DNA of 53,018 bases, taken from contig JAHYIS010000013.1 of NCBI GenBank assembly GCA_019429385.1, positions 1 through 53,018 of the forward strand, written 5' to 3'. A model generated the notes under the pieces. That model searched no databases. It worked only from the letters and a program-made list of their open reading frames with translations, and was not told where the DNA came from. This stretch comes from ANME-2 cluster archaeon (GTDB taxonomy: Archaea; Halobacteriota; Methanosarcinia; Methanosarcinales; Methanocomedenaceae). This document shows, piece by piece, positions 23,860 through 33,442 of the stretch; the first letter of the stretch is position 1, and every line of letters starts with the position of its first letter. The position numbers were made by a program, and so were the translations under genes.

Positions 23860-26800
23860 TTAATTCAGTTTGACACCGGTAATACTGGTAATATCATTGT
23901 CCTGCATGGTGACCCCGATGGTCCGCTCAGCAGCCTGGACCATTGGCTTTCGCAGGCTCACAACAATGAACTGTGCTGTTTTGGATGACTCCTTGATCCG
24001 TTTTGCCATCTTTTCCGCATTGGCGCCATCAAGGTTCATATCCACCTCATCGAACGCGTAGAACGGTGCAGGACGGTACTGCTGGATTGAAAACAGCAGG
24101 GTCATTGATATCAGACTCTTCTCCCCGCCCGAGCGGGACTCCATGCGCTGCAGGGTCTTGTCCTTTGGCTGGACCTTCATAGTCAGACCGCCTGCGAAGG
24201 GGTCTTCTTCATTCTCCAGTATCAGTTCCCCTGGTCCGTCCGAAAGTTCAGGGAATATAACCTTGAAATGCTCGTTAATACCGTTAAAACATTCCATGAA
24301 CGCCTGTTTTTTCATCTGCTCGTACTTGTGGATTCGTTCCAGTATTTCCTCAAGTTCATGGTTCAGGGTATCCCTGCGCTCTTTCAGATCCTTGCTGCGC
24401 CGTTCAACCTCATCATATTCGTCAATGGCACGCATATTCACAGGCTCCAGTTTGGTCATGGCCCGGACAATGGACCCTATGCGGGTCTGCACTTCCTCCA
24501 GTGTGGGCACCTCATCGGTCAGTTCCACGCCTCGTTCATCCAGTTCAGACCTGAACTCCTTAATCTGTTCAGCAAGAGTGTCACGCGTGGCATGTAACGC
24601 CATCATCTGGCGCCGGGAATTCTCCAGCCTGACCTTGACCTCCTCCAACTGCTTCTGCCATGCACTGAATTCCATTTGCAGGTCTTCACGGCGTTTTCGC
24701 ATCTCTGCAAGTTCACCGTCCAGTTCCTGCTCGCGTTGTATCTTGTCATCGAGGGATGTATCAAGTTCATCTATCGTAATGCGCAACTCGGTGATCTTTT
24801 TACGCAGTTCCTCTTTCCTGCCATCCAGTTCAGCAAGCCGCACTTTGATCTCTTCAGTTTTATCGGTCGCGAATTTGGATTCGGTTTCCAGGTTGTTGAT
24901 GTTACCCTCAATATCCCTGGTACGGTTCTCCAGCCTGCGTATCTCGTCCTCTATCCGCTGTGCCTGTTCGTTGAGTTCAGGTACTTTTGAACCCTTTAAC
25001 TGCTCTTCCAGCTCTCCGGCCTTATCTGCAAGTTTTGCGATCTCCTGCTCAACTGTCTGCTTGCTATCCTCGATACCTTCCATCTCACCACGCAGTTGTG
25101 CACGGCCGGCCTCGATCTCAGCCCGCTCTGCTTCCTTCTCGGTGATAAGGGCAGTGAGTCTCTCACCGCGGCTGTTTATCTCTTCTATGGCCATCTGCTT
25201 TTTGGCGATCCCGGTTTCCAGTTCCCTCATCTCTGTCTGGACCGAAGCGATATGCCCCTCTACACTGTCCAGTTTGTTAATGGCAGCACTGCGCCGTGAT
25301 TCGTATTCAGTTATCTGCTCGGCCAGTTTAGTGATCTTATCCTCCTCAGTTGCTGCAAAGGACACGCCGCTACGGCCACGACTACCTCCGGTCATCGCAC
25401 CGCTTTTCTCGACGACCTCTCCTTCCAGGGTCACCATGCGAAGCCCGCCCATCAACCGCCTTGCAGTCTCCAGGTCTTCCACCACAATGGTGTCCCTGAA
25501 CACATAGTTGAACGCGGATTCGAACTTTGCATCATAATCTACCAGGTCAATGGCATAACCTATTACGCCCGACATTTTAGATACATCACGAAAACCTGAA
25601 GCACCTGACATCTTGTTCAACGGCAGGAATGTAGCCCTGCCGCCCTGCTGGCGCTTGAGGAACGATATGGCGCGGGATGCATCCTCATCTGTATCCACCA
25701 CAATGCTCTGCATACGACCGCCCGCAGCTACTTCCAGTGCAATTGCATATTCCTGGTCAACCTTACCCAGCTGGGCGATGGTACCGTAGATACCGGGCAG
25801 CTCCCTCATATCCTTGGCCTTGAGTATCTTCTCCACTGCATTGCTGTATCCTGAGACTTCCTTTGCGGCCCGTATCCTGGCTTCAGCGGTCATGTACTCC
25901 TGCTGCAGTCCCCTCAGGGTATCATCCAGGTCCTTTTGTACGCTCCTGAGCTGCGCGCGGTTGGATTCAAGGTCATCCATATCACCCGAGAGTTCGGCCA
26001 TCTGCTTGTTCAGGGCTTCTATCTCCTGCTCGACATCCTCCCGGTCATCGTCGGCAGACTTGATCTTGCGTTTGGAATCTTCGATATCTTCCTCGATATC
26101 CTTGAGCTCAGCACTGCGCCGCCGCATGGCATCCAGCAGGCGGTCCTCCTGGCGCATCATTTCATTCTTGCGGTTGCGGGCCTCTTCAAGGTCATTTTTC
26201 ACCTGTGACAGTTCATCCCTGGTCTGGACAAAACGGGAATCCACTTCTGCTATCTTACTGCGCAATATCAGCAACTGGGTACGCTGGTCCTCTATCTCGC
26301 TGGCAATACCAAGCTTGCGATTGTTCTCTTCCTCGATCTTCGATGAGAGTTCGGACATTTTCCCCTTGATACCGTCAATATCGATGAGCCCCTTCCTGCG
26401 CTGGGTGTCCATATCAGATATCTCTGATTCGGTAAGGGTAATGGTATTCTGGCTGAGGGCGATTTTACCTTTTATCTCCTCTATCTGCCGCTTTATTGCT
26501 AATTGCTCGTCCTCGCCCATGCTGGTTATCTGCTTATTGAGGTCCTTTAGCGCAGATTCCAAATCGGCCATCTTAGCCTGTTTTTCCTTGAACAGCGCTT
26601 CCAGTTCGATCTCACTCCCAAGTCGTGAACTTATCTCCTGGACTATTTTATCAAATTCATTTTGCGCATCCTTGAATTTGGAGAGCAGCATGTAGCCTTC
26701 GAACCGTAGTTTCTCTTCCTGCAGACTCTGGTACTTCAATGCCTGGTCCCGCTCACGCTGCAGTTTATCCAGCTGGGCATCAACCTCTGCCAGTATGATA

Positions 26801-27381
26801 TCCACGCGTTCGATACGCTCCTTGACAATATCCAGTTCACTCATGGCGCGTTCTTTCTTGTTATCGAACTCTGAGACACCTGCTATCTCATCAATGATCT
26901 TGCGCCGCTCGTTGGCTGTCATCTGGGTGATATTGGCAACATCACCCTGCATCACCACATTATACCCTTCGGGAGTTATCCTGGCCTTGGCAAGGATGTT
27001 ATGGATTTCGGTGAGAGTTGCCGCTTTTTCATTAAAATAGTAATAACTGTAATATCCTGAATTGGTCTGCCGGATTTTCCGTGCGATAACAACTTCATCA
27101 GTATCCACAGGCATTACGCGGTCTGAGTTATCGAAACGTATCGTGACCTGGGCAAAATCAGGTTTTTTCTTTCCTTCCCCGTTATAGATGAGGTCAGTAA
27201 GTTTTTCAGCACGCATTATCCTTGAACTGGAAAGACCGAGACAGAAGAGTATGCCATCCACAATATTGGATTTGCCGCTACCATTAGGTCCAGAGATGGT
27301 AGTAAAACCATCATAGAAAGGAATCTTTACTTTCCTTCCAAAAGACTTGAAATTCTGGAATTCTATTTCTTTTATATGCAC
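23860..27381 (-). CDS. smc: Chromosome segregation SMC ATPase, 1173 aa
   Basis: The start is the GTG at 27379-27381 (VHIKEIEFQNFKSFG), which has GAGGT five bases upstream; a longer frame begins nine codons earlier without support. Walker A is GPNGSGKSN at 31-39. Two long coiled coils flank a hinge around 500-650. The signature is SRSGGEKSL and Walker B is FYAFDEVDMNLDGAN near the C-terminus. The length is normal. It forms the condensin-like ring with ScpA/ScpB-type partners, not present here. The coiled-coil gene at 27497 lies directly upstream on the same strand. Confidence 0.96.
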   Translation of the reverse strand: MHIKEIEFQNFKSFGRKVKIPFYDGFTTISGPNGSGKSNIVDGILFCLGLSSSRIMRAEKLTDLIYNGEGKKKPDFAQVTIRFDNSDRVMPVDTDEVVIARKIRQTNSGYYSYYYFNEKAATLTEIHNILAKARITPEGYNVVMQGDVANITQMTANERRKIIDEIAGVSEFDNKKERAMSELDIVKERIERVDIILAEVDAQLDKLQRERDQALKYQSLQEEKLRFEGYMLLSKFKDAQNEFDKIVQEISSRLGSEIELEALFKEKQAKMADLESALKDLNKQITSMGEDEQLAIKRQIEEIKGKIALSQNTITLTESEISDMDTQRRKGLIDIDGIKGKMSELSSKIEEENNRKLGIASEIEDQRTQLLILRSKIAEVDSRFVQTRDELSQVKNDLEEARNRKNEMMRQEDRLLDAMRRRSAELKDIEEDIEDSKRKIKSADDDREDVEQEIEALNKQMAELSGDMDDLESNRAQLRSVQKDLDDTLRGLQQEYMTAEARIRAAKEVSGYSNAVEKILKAKDMRELPGIYGTIAQLGKVDQEYAIALEVAAGGRMQSIVVDTDEDASRAISFLKRQQGGRATFLPLNKMSGASGFRDVSKMSGVIGYAIDLVDYDAKFESAFNYVFRDTIVVEDLETARRLMGGLRMVTLEGEVVEKSGAMTGGSRGRSGVSFAATEEDKITKLAEQITEYESRRSAAINKLDSVEGHIASVQTEMRELETGIAKKQMAIEEINSRGERLTALITEKEAERAEIEAGRAQLRGEMEGIEDSKQTVEQEIAKLADKAGELEEQLKGSKVPELNEQAQRIEDEIRRLENRTRDIEGNINNLETESKFATDKTEEIKVRLAELDGRKEELRKKITELRITIDELDTSLDDKIQREQELDGELAEMRKRREDLQMEFSAWQKQLEEVKVRLENSRRQMMALHATRDTLAEQIKEFRSELDERGVELTDEVPTLEEVQTRIGSIVRAMTKLEPVNMRAIDEYDEVERRSKDLKERRDTLNHELEEILERIHKYEQMKKQAFMECFNGINEHFKVIFPELSDGPGELILENEEDPFAGGLTMKVQPKDKTLQRMESRSGGEKSLISMTLLFSIQQYRPAPFYAFDEVDMNLDGANAEKMAKRIKESSKTAQFIVVSLRKPMVQAAERTIGVTMQDNDITSITGVKLN

Positions 27382-27496
27382 CTGATACCTCGTGATGCAC
27401 GTATGCATTTTAGGATGTTTTTCGCAGTATATTAGTATGACTTTATGTACTCACGTAACCATAAGCGTCAGTAAGCTATTCTTTGTTACAACTCTA

Positions 27497-28072
27497 CTAT
27501 TTCCTGTATTCGATTACGACATCTTCATCGTCTCTTGCCTCGACAACGAGATCGTCCTTGCGGGATGACCTTGAGGGAGTATTTCCCGCTATGATAATGT
27601 CCTTTTTCTTTTTTTCGTCTTGTGTTTCTTTTTTCGGAACACGGGTGTCCTCGCTCTCTGCTATGATGTACTGGGATTTCGGCACCGCAACTTCTTCCTG
27701 TACAGCTTTCTTGTCACTTTTCCGCGTTTTTTCATACCAGTTTGACAAGGTATTTGTTTTTTCTGCCAGGTCACCTGTCTGGGCCTGGTTTTCAACATCA
27801 TTCTTCAGGTACTTTTTCTTCAGGTCCTGGATAATGGTTTTCTGGTCAAGCAGTTCTTTCATTACGCCATCAAAGGACAGTCCTATGTCCCGGACCTTTG
27901 TTTCAATTGCAGAGATCCTCTTATCAAAGTCAAGGTCATCTTTCATACCTTCCCTCAGTTCACTTATAATGGATTCCTTGAGTGAATCGTTCAGTTCACT
28001 GATCTCCCGTTCCCTGGCCACTAACTTCTGCTCAAGACGTTCAATCAGAATATCCCTGTTCTCATTTATCAC
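27497..28072 (-). CDS. Coiled-coil protein of unknown function, 191 aa
   Basis: Not assigned to a named family. Residues 5-115 are strongly heptad-like (ILIERLEQKLVAREREI, then KKKYLKNDVENQAQ). The C-terminal third is charged and probably disordered, with KKETQDEKKKKD and an acidic DDEDVV end. No membrane segment or catalytic motif. It is directly upstream of smc on the same strand (115-base gap), so a chromosome-organisation role is possible but not shown. Confidence 0.65.
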   Translation of the reverse strand: MINENRDILIERLEQKLVAREREISELNDSLKESIISELREGMKDDLDFDKRISAIETKVRDIGLSFDGVMKELLDQKTIIQDLKKKYLKNDVENQAQTGDLAEKTNTLSNWYEKTRKSDKKAVQEEVAVPKSQYIIAESEDTRVPKKETQDEKKKKDIIIAGNTPSRSSRKDDLVVEARDDEDVVIEYRK

Positions 28073-28178
28073 AAAATCCCCTCTTTTAACTTCATATTAA
28101 ATTTACTATGTGAGTCATGTTACTAAAATAATTTGTGGTAATAGCTTCACAGGATCCGGTCGTTCTTCTAAAACGGCA

Positions 28179-29486
28179 TTAAGGTGATACACGCTTGCGG
28201 TCTCTCGGGAACAGTACAACATCCCTGATATTATCCACATCCAGCATGGTCATGACCAGCCGATCCGCTCCAAGTCCCCAACCAGAATGTGGCGGGATGC
28301 CGTATTTGAAAGCTTTCAGGTAGAAATCAAACCCGTCAGGATTCAGGCCCTGGTCCTGTATGCGCTGGCGCAGCATGTCGTGGTCGTGTATACGCTGGGC
28401 ACCTGATGAGAGTTCCATGCGGGGATGCATCATATCAAAAGCCTTGGTGAGTTTGGGATTATCCTCATAAGGCAGGGTGTAGTAGGGTTTTATCGCGGTG
28501 GGCCAGTCCTTGATAAAGTAATGCTCGCCCATGACCGAGCCGATGACCTTCTCGGCACTGGTGCTCAGGTCGTCGCCCCATTCCAGCAGTTCCTTTGAGT
28601 GCTCGTTGTTGATATCAATTGCCTCATCATAGGTCAGACGCCTGAATGGTGCCTTCGGGATCACCAGTTCCTTGCCAAGTATATTCAGACTGGTTGCACA
28701 CTTGACGGCCACGCTTTCATAGACATGGACAATGAGGTTCTCAAGTAACTGCATTACATCCTCGTGGTCAAGGAAACTTGCCTCGATATCGATACTGGTG
28801 GCCTCGTTCAGGTGACGCGTGGTGTCGTGTTCCTCTGCCCTGAATATGGGTCCTATCTCGAATACCCGGTCCATGCCGCCGCTCATCATTATCTGCTTGA
28901 ACAGCTGGGGACTCTGGTTCAGGAATGCTTCGGAATCGAAATAGGTTATCGGGAAGAGTGCTGTGCCGCCTTCTGTGGCAGTAGCTACCACTTTTGGCGT
29001 GTTGATCTCAAGGAAGCCTTGCTGCTCCAGGAAATTCCTGACTGCAGAGAGTGTCTGGTGGCGTATCCGGAAGACTGCATTGACGTGAGGGCGGCGCACG
29101 TCCATGAAACGGTTGTCCAGCCTGGTATCGAGTTCGGCGTTCACTTTGCCTGTGGTGTCCATGGGCAGGGGGGATTGGGCAGGATTTAGCAGGTTGATGC
29201 GTGAGGGGACCAGTTCATAGCCTCCGGGGGCTTTGGCTTCCAGTTTGACCGAACCTTCCACGAGAATGACTGATTCGCGGCTCAGGGACTTGGCCATTTC
29301 AAGTACCTGGGGATTGATGGTCTTTTTGAACATGGTCAGCTGTGCCATACCTTCGCGGTCCCTTAGTATAAGGAACATGATGCCGCCCAGGTCGCGTATC
29401 TCGTGGACCCAGCCTGCAAGTTTTACGGTCTGGCCGTCCATTTCCCGGGTTACCTGTGATGTGTAGTGTGTTCGTCTGAATTCCAT
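28179..29486 (-). CDS. aspS: Aspartyl-tRNA synthetase, probably non-discriminating, 435 aa
   Basis: Charges tRNA-Asp, and in many archaea also tRNA-Asn. I chose the ATG at 29484-29486 ([11 protein letters not shown]) with AGGT upstream, over a frame 19 codons longer. The OB-fold anticodon domain comes first ([21 protein letters not shown]), then class II motif 2 ([19 protein letters not shown]) and motif 3 ([11 protein letters not shown]). The histidine in GWVHEIRD and the proline in KAPGG are, as I recall, residues seen in non-discriminating archaeal AspRS, which would need a GatCAB amidotransferase to finish Asn-tRNA. Confidence 0.95.
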   Translation of the reverse strand: MEFRRTHYTSQVTREMDGQTVKLAGWVHEIRDLGGIMFLILRDREGMAQLTMFKKTINPQVLEMAKSLSRESVILVEGSVKLEAKAPGGYELVPSRINLLNPAQSPLPMDTTGKVNAELDTRLDNRFMDVRRPHVNAVFRIRHQTLSAVRNFLEQQGFLEINTPKVVATATEGGTALFPITYFDSEAFLNQSPQLFKQIMMSGGMDRVFEIGPIFRAEEHDTTRHLNEATSIDIEASFLDHEDVMQLLENLIVHVYESVAVKCATSLNILGKELVIPKAPFRRLTYDEAIDINNEHSKELLEWGDDLSTSAEKVIGSVMGEHYFIKDWPTAIKPYYTLPYEDNPKLTKAFDMMHPRMELSSGAQRIHDHDMLRQRIQDQGLNPDGFDFYLKAFKYGIPPHSGWGLGADRLVMTMLDVDNIRDVVLFPRDRKRVSP

Positions 29487-29706
29487 GTGGATACCTTTTG
29501 AAAATTGATCAAGATCTTGATTATTGGTTTTGTTGTAGTACATAAAGTATAACTTTTTGTACTCAAGTTAATCCGGCCGAAGGGAATATTTTCTTGTCCT
29601 TTGATGTATTTATTATATAATTAAACTACGGTCTCCATGAGAGATGAGTAAACGAGGGCATTCATTGTAATACATTATAATTAAACGACATTATCGATCA
29701 TCTATC

Positions 29707-30858
29707 TCAAATATTCTGTGTGCCCCGGCTGATAATATCTACATAGTTGGCAAAAAAATACTTTTTATATCTCTTCTTTCCTGTTATTTCCCGTAAAATG
29801 CCGAGTTTTTCAAATTTCTTCACCAGTTCATTTACCGATACTGTGGAGATGTTCAAGGTCTCAACGATATCACTACTGCTGACGAGTGGCCTGTCGAACA
29901 GGAAGTCCAGCATTTTCACAGCATAAATACTTGATATGGAATTTTCATACAGTTTCAATATCAGGTCTTCCTTTAATTTGATGATCTCCCTTGCAGTATT
30001 TGCAGCCTCCTGTGATGTTTCGCTGACACCTTTCAAAAAGAACTTTATCCAGTCTTCCCATGCCCCTTCTGTGCGCACGTTCATCAGCAGGTCGTAATAT
30101 TCATTCCTGTTGTTCTTCAGGTAGAAGCTCAGGTACAGCAGGGGTTTTGACAGTATCTCTCTCCAGACAAGGTAGAACGAGATAAGGAGTCTTCCTATCC
30201 TTCCGTTACCATCCAGGAACGGGTGGATCGTCTCGAACTGGGCATGTATCAATGCGATCTTGACGAGGGGCGGGATGTTATCTTTCATGTGGAAGAACCG
30301 TTCAAGTTCTTCCATTGCATGCTGGACCATATCCGGAGGCGGCGGGACAAATCGTGCGTCATGTACCGAAGCCCCTGGTGTGCCGATATAGTTCTGGAAG
30401 GCCCGAAACTCACCGGGGTCGAGGTTAGCACCTCTGGCACCCTCAAGCAGTATTTTATGGATATCTTTTATAAGGTCCAGGGATACGGGATGATCGTCAA
30501 GTTTCTTTATACCGTAATTCAGCGCTTTAACGTAATTCACTACTTCCTTGATATCCTGTATATCGTCTTTTGGCAAAAGGTCGGCTTCAAATTCCAGGAC
30601 TCCTTCCAGGGATGCCTGGGTTCCTTCTATCTGTGAGCTCAAAAGGGCCTCTTTTTTCACATACATGGCAATGAAGAGGTCAGGATTTGGCAATACCGTG
30701 GTTATACCGTCCAGACGTGCAAGGTTCCGGTCCGCCTTTGACAGCAGCGAATGAAGCTCGTCATCATATTCTAAGGGAGGGTCAGGCGGCAGGCTTTTTG
30801 GGATGAAGGCTCGATAGCCTGCGGGAAGCATTTCATATATTCCGGCTCTGTTGTCCAT
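29707..30858 (-). CDS. Fic family AMP-transferase with N-terminal inhibitory helix, 383 aa
   Basis: The Fic motif HPFLDGNGRIGR is complete at 212-223, with the catalytic histidine at 212. The inhibitory motif S-x-x-x-E-G is present in the N-terminal half (SSQIEG, 74-79), so this is the class with its own brake. A C-terminal winged-helix-like domain (about 310-375) suggests DNA binding or self-regulation. Fic enzymes usually transfer AMP to hydroxyl groups of proteins; the target is unknown. AAAGGAAAGG precedes the ATG. It is a stand-alone gene between aspS and a lipoprotein gene, with degenerate direct repeats upstream. Confidence 0.92.
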   Translation of the reverse strand: MDNRAGIYEMLPAGYRAFIPKSLPPDPPLEYDDELHSLLSKADRNLARLDGITTVLPNPDLFIAMYVKKEALLSSQIEGTQASLEGVLEFEADLLPKDDIQDIKEVVNYVKALNYGIKKLDDHPVSLDLIKDIHKILLEGARGANLDPGEFRAFQNYIGTPGASVHDARFVPPPPDMVQHAMEELERFFHMKDNIPPLVKIALIHAQFETIHPFLDGNGRIGRLLISFYLVWREILSKPLLYLSFYLKNNRNEYYDLLMNVRTEGAWEDWIKFFLKGVSETSQEAANTAREIIKLKEDLILKLYENSISSIYAVKMLDFLFDRPLVSSSDIVETLNISTVSVNELVKKFEKLGILREITGKKRYKKYFFANYVDIISRGTQNI

Positions 30859-30910
30859 ACGATACCTTTCCTTTCCTTATCTGTACTATACGAGTTATAA
30901 GTTAATGAAA

Positions 30911-31075
30911 GTTAACTTAAAATGAGATATATCTTTCTAAGTAAAGATAGGTTGATTGAGATGGGGATTTTTGTGGGATAGATAACCTGGCTTTCCTTCG
31001 ATTGGATGGTTGATGGTTAAGTTAAGGATGGTTTGCTTAAAACGGAGTGCGACTTTCTAAGTACGGTTGGATTAT
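30911..31075. repeat. Degenerate direct repeats upstream of fic
   Basis: Two related stretches, 30911-30957 and 31031-31075, share CTTAAAA, CTTTCTAAGTA and GGTTG in the same order, offset by 120 bases. The 253-base gap between fic and the lipoprotein gene holds no ORF I trust. The repeats may be operator sites for fic, whose winged-helix domain could bind there, or a decayed duplication. Confidence 0.35.
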
Positions 31076-31111
31076 ATTATCTGCTTTGTTTTTGATTTAT
31101 GGGATTTTTGT

Positions 31112-31699
31112 TTATTTTGGCGGGAATTTCTTGATAATTTCATTTTCATCATAACCTCCATAGATATCTATATCAATTGTCTCTCTTCCCCTGCCAAAAT
31201 TGGTCATCATTTGAGCATCCTGATAAATTGAAATGTATTTATATACAGAATAATCAGAATCTTTTAAAGATTCTAACGTAAAGACCTCATCTGTTTGAGG
31301 TTCAATGAGAATAAATTTTCCATCAATTATACAATAATTCATTGCATGATAGTATCGTGTACCCTCTCCAACTTTCATGGTATCACGAAGTGATATTGCC
31401 CCCATAAGTATGCCATACTCCCTTGCATTTTTAGCGAGACCTCTTGAAAAACCTGTACAAACAAGATAATCTGCACCTCGATGGATATCAGGAGAATAAC
31501 TAAGTTCGTCCGTGATATCTTCTTTTAGAAAATCCTTCAACTTTTGCATTTCCAAAGAGTAATATGTTGGTTGAATATAGTCTGAATTAACATTTTCTGA
31601 ATTAGCATTTTCTGAATCAACATACTCTGGATCAACACATCCTATTCCAAAAAGAATTATGAGAATGAAAAATGCACACGCGATCAATTTTTTTCTCAT
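31112..31699 (-). CDS. Lipoprotein with transglutaminase-like motif, 195 aa
   Basis: It has a signal peptide with lipobox LFGIGC (C21), so it is probably lipid-anchored outside the membrane. A short repeat follows (VDSENANSENVNS, residues 27-39), encoded by near-identical 18-base units. The rest shows a pattern like the transglutaminase/cysteine-protease fold: C81 in DYLVCTGFSRGLAKNAREYG, H118 in YYHAMNYCIIDGKFI, and E133 in LIEPQTDEVF. These match Cys, His and acidic positions of that superfamily. This assignment is from motif spacing only. Single-gene unit. Confidence 0.6.
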   Translation of the reverse strand: MRKKLIACAFFILIILFGIGCVDPEYVDSENANSENVNSDYIQPTYYSLEMQKLKDFLKEDITDELSYSPDIHRGADYLVCTGFSRGLAKNAREYGILMGAISLRDTMKVGEGTRYYHAMNYCIIDGKFILIEPQTDEVFTLESLKDSDYSVYKYISIYQDAQMMTNFGRGRETIDIDIYGGYDENEIIKKFPPK

Positions 31700-31842
31700 T
31701 TTTGAACCGCCATAATTTTATAGAAAATCGTATGATAAATCAGAAACTCTGGAAAATCTAATATTGAAAATTACTTTTTACTCTTCTCTATCTTATTTGA
31801 GTGAAATAATCCCAGGCACTCCCCAAACCCAAAAACAAGAAC

Positions 31843-32874
31843 TCAGAGATACCCTTTCTTATACATCAGTTCAGCATTCAGCACACTGGCCCCTGCTGCG
31901 CCCCTGATAGTATTGTGCCCCATCACCATGTAGCGAATACCTTCGCGTATCCGGCCCACAGACACGCTCATACCCTTGCCCGCATTCCTGTCCAGCCTGG
32001 GCTGAGGGCGGTCAGGCTCATCCCTCACAATAATAGGATGCTCGGGCTCGGTGGGCAGCTCAGAAAGACCGGGGTCAAAGTCCAGGAATGCCTGTCGCAC
32101 CTGTCCGGGTGTGGGGTCGTCCCGCATCCCGACCCAGAGTGCCTCCAGGTGCCCGTCCATAACAGGCACACGGTTGCACGATGCACTGATATTGAACTCG
32201 GCAGGGACCACCCTGCTGCCATCGAACTCGCCCAGGAGTTTCAGGGGTTCGCTCTCCACCTTCTCTTCCTCGCCGCCGATATATGGCACCACGTTCTCCA
32301 GAATGCTCATGCCATGAATGCCTTCATATCCGGCGCCTGATATGGCCTGCATTGACGCGACCGTCAGATTCTCTAGCCCGAACTGCATGAGGGGTTTCAG
32401 GGTAACAGTGAACATAATGGTCGTACAGTTCGGATTGGTCACGATACAGCCATCCCAGCCGCGGTTGTCGCGCTGTACATCGATCAGCCCCAGGTGTTCC
32501 GGGTTGACCTCAGGTATCATCAATGGTATGTCAGGTTCCTTGCGAAAAGCACCCGCATTGCTGGCAACCACACAACCTGCCCTGGCAAAATCCTCTTCCA
32601 CTGTCCTTGCATAGTCCGAAGGCAGGGCAGAAAACACAAGGTCCGCATCAACCGCACCCACATCAACAGGCACAACTTCAATATCAGCTGCCGCTTCAGG
32701 CATAGGTGATTCAAGCCTCCAGTTTGCAGCATCACGATATTTCTTCCCGGCCGAACGCCCGGACGCTGCAAGGGCAGTTATCTCAAACCAGGGGTGGTCT
32801 GTTAATGCTTCAACAAACCGCTGTCCTACTGCACCGGTTGCGCCAAGAACGCCTACTTTGATAATTTTTGCCAT
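31843..32874 (-). CDS. asd: Aspartate-semialdehyde dehydrogenase, 343 aa
   Basis: Converts aspartyl phosphate to aspartate semialdehyde, the branch point for threonine, methionine/homocysteine and lysine. The N-terminal Rossmann motif is GVLGATGAVGQRF, the catalytic cysteine is in TNPNCTTIMF, and SMQAISGAGYEGI and PVMDGHLEALWVG are typical of the archaeal/fungal type. I chose the ATG at 32872-32874 over a TTG two codons earlier. Two small ferredoxin genes precede it on the same strand with short gaps (33 and 47 bases), so the three are likely co-transcribed. Confidence 0.95.
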   Translation of the reverse strand: MAKIIKVGVLGATGAVGQRFVEALTDHPWFEITALAASGRSAGKKYRDAANWRLESPMPEAAADIEVVPVDVGAVDADLVFSALPSDYARTVEEDFARAGCVVASNAGAFRKEPDIPLMIPEVNPEHLGLIDVQRDNRGWDGCIVTNPNCTTIMFTVTLKPLMQFGLENLTVASMQAISGAGYEGIHGMSILENVVPYIGGEEEKVESEPLKLLGEFDGSRVVPAEFNISASCNRVPVMDGHLEALWVGMRDDPTPGQVRQAFLDFDPGLSELPTEPEHPIIVRDEPDRPQPRLDRNAGKGMSVSVGRIREGIRYMVMGHNTIRGAAGASVLNAELMYKKGYL

Positions 32875-32907
32875 GACCAAACCAAAATAAAAAAAAAATA
32901 TTACCTA

Positions 32908-33078
32908 TTACAGGGAGATTGCACCGATAGGACAGGCATTAACGCACAATCCGCATTCCGTGCATTCATCACTTATAACGGCTATATCATCATCATTCAT
33001 CGAGATCGCTTCCTGGGGACATTCATCAACACAGGTTCCACAACCTACACACTCGTCAGCATCTACTTTTGCAACCAT
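32908..33078 (-). CDS. 2[4Fe-4S] ferredoxin, 56 aa
   Basis: It carries two complete C-x2-C-x2-C-x3-C-P motifs: [12 protein letters not shown] and [12 protein letters not shown]. The small acidic protein is a classical clostridial-type ferredoxin. AAGGAG lies upstream of the ATG. It is nearly a duplicate of the next gene upstream and precedes asd by 33 bases. Candidate partners in the window include Por, whose own ferredoxin-like subunit is PorD, and the tetrapyrrole cyclase CfbC; the true partner is unknown. Confidence 0.9.
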   Translation of the reverse strand: MVAKVDADECVGCGTCVDECPQEAISMNDDDIAVISDECTECGLCVNACPIGAISL

Positions 33079-33125
33079 GTTTTTTTCTCCTTGTAATAAT
33101 TAAAAATATATTCAAATTATCGTGC

Positions 33126-33302
33126 TTAATCCAGTGAAATTGCTTCTACAGGACACGCATCCACGCACATTCCGCATTCAGTACACTCATCAGCATTGAC
33201 TTCTGCGATGTTGTCACTATTTAATGAAATGGCTTCGGTCGGGCATTCATCCACGCAGGTTCCACATCCAGTGCATTCATTTGCATCTACTTTTGCTGCC
33301 AT
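33126..33302 (-). CDS. 2[4Fe-4S] ferredoxin, tandem paralogue, 58 aa
   Basis: Two C-x2-C-x2-C-x3-C-P motifs ([12 protein letters not shown] and [12 protein letters not shown]). It is very close to the neighbouring 56-aa ferredoxin, as expected for a tandem duplication, and has its own AAAGGAGAG site. It is the first gene of the putative ferredoxin-ferredoxin-asd unit. Confidence 0.9.
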   Translation of the reverse strand: MAAKVDANECTGCGTCVDECPTEAISLNSDNIAEVNADECTECGMCVDACPVEAISLD

Positions 33303-33442
33303 ATGATTTCTCTCCTTTCATTTCCGGTCTCTATGACCCGGTCTGAAATTACCAAATGAAGAAGTAAAATAAATACCTTACGATTGATGACCACGCCCCG
33401 CTCAGAAAGGCTATTTAACTGTACTGCACATACGTGAAGTGA

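Noticed and set aside
24143-25507. 454-codon plus-strand ORF antisense to smc
   Set aside because: Its product is almost pure serine, arginine and leucine, the usual shadow of a Glu/Lys-rich coiled-coil gene on the other strand. The SMC reading has all expected motifs.
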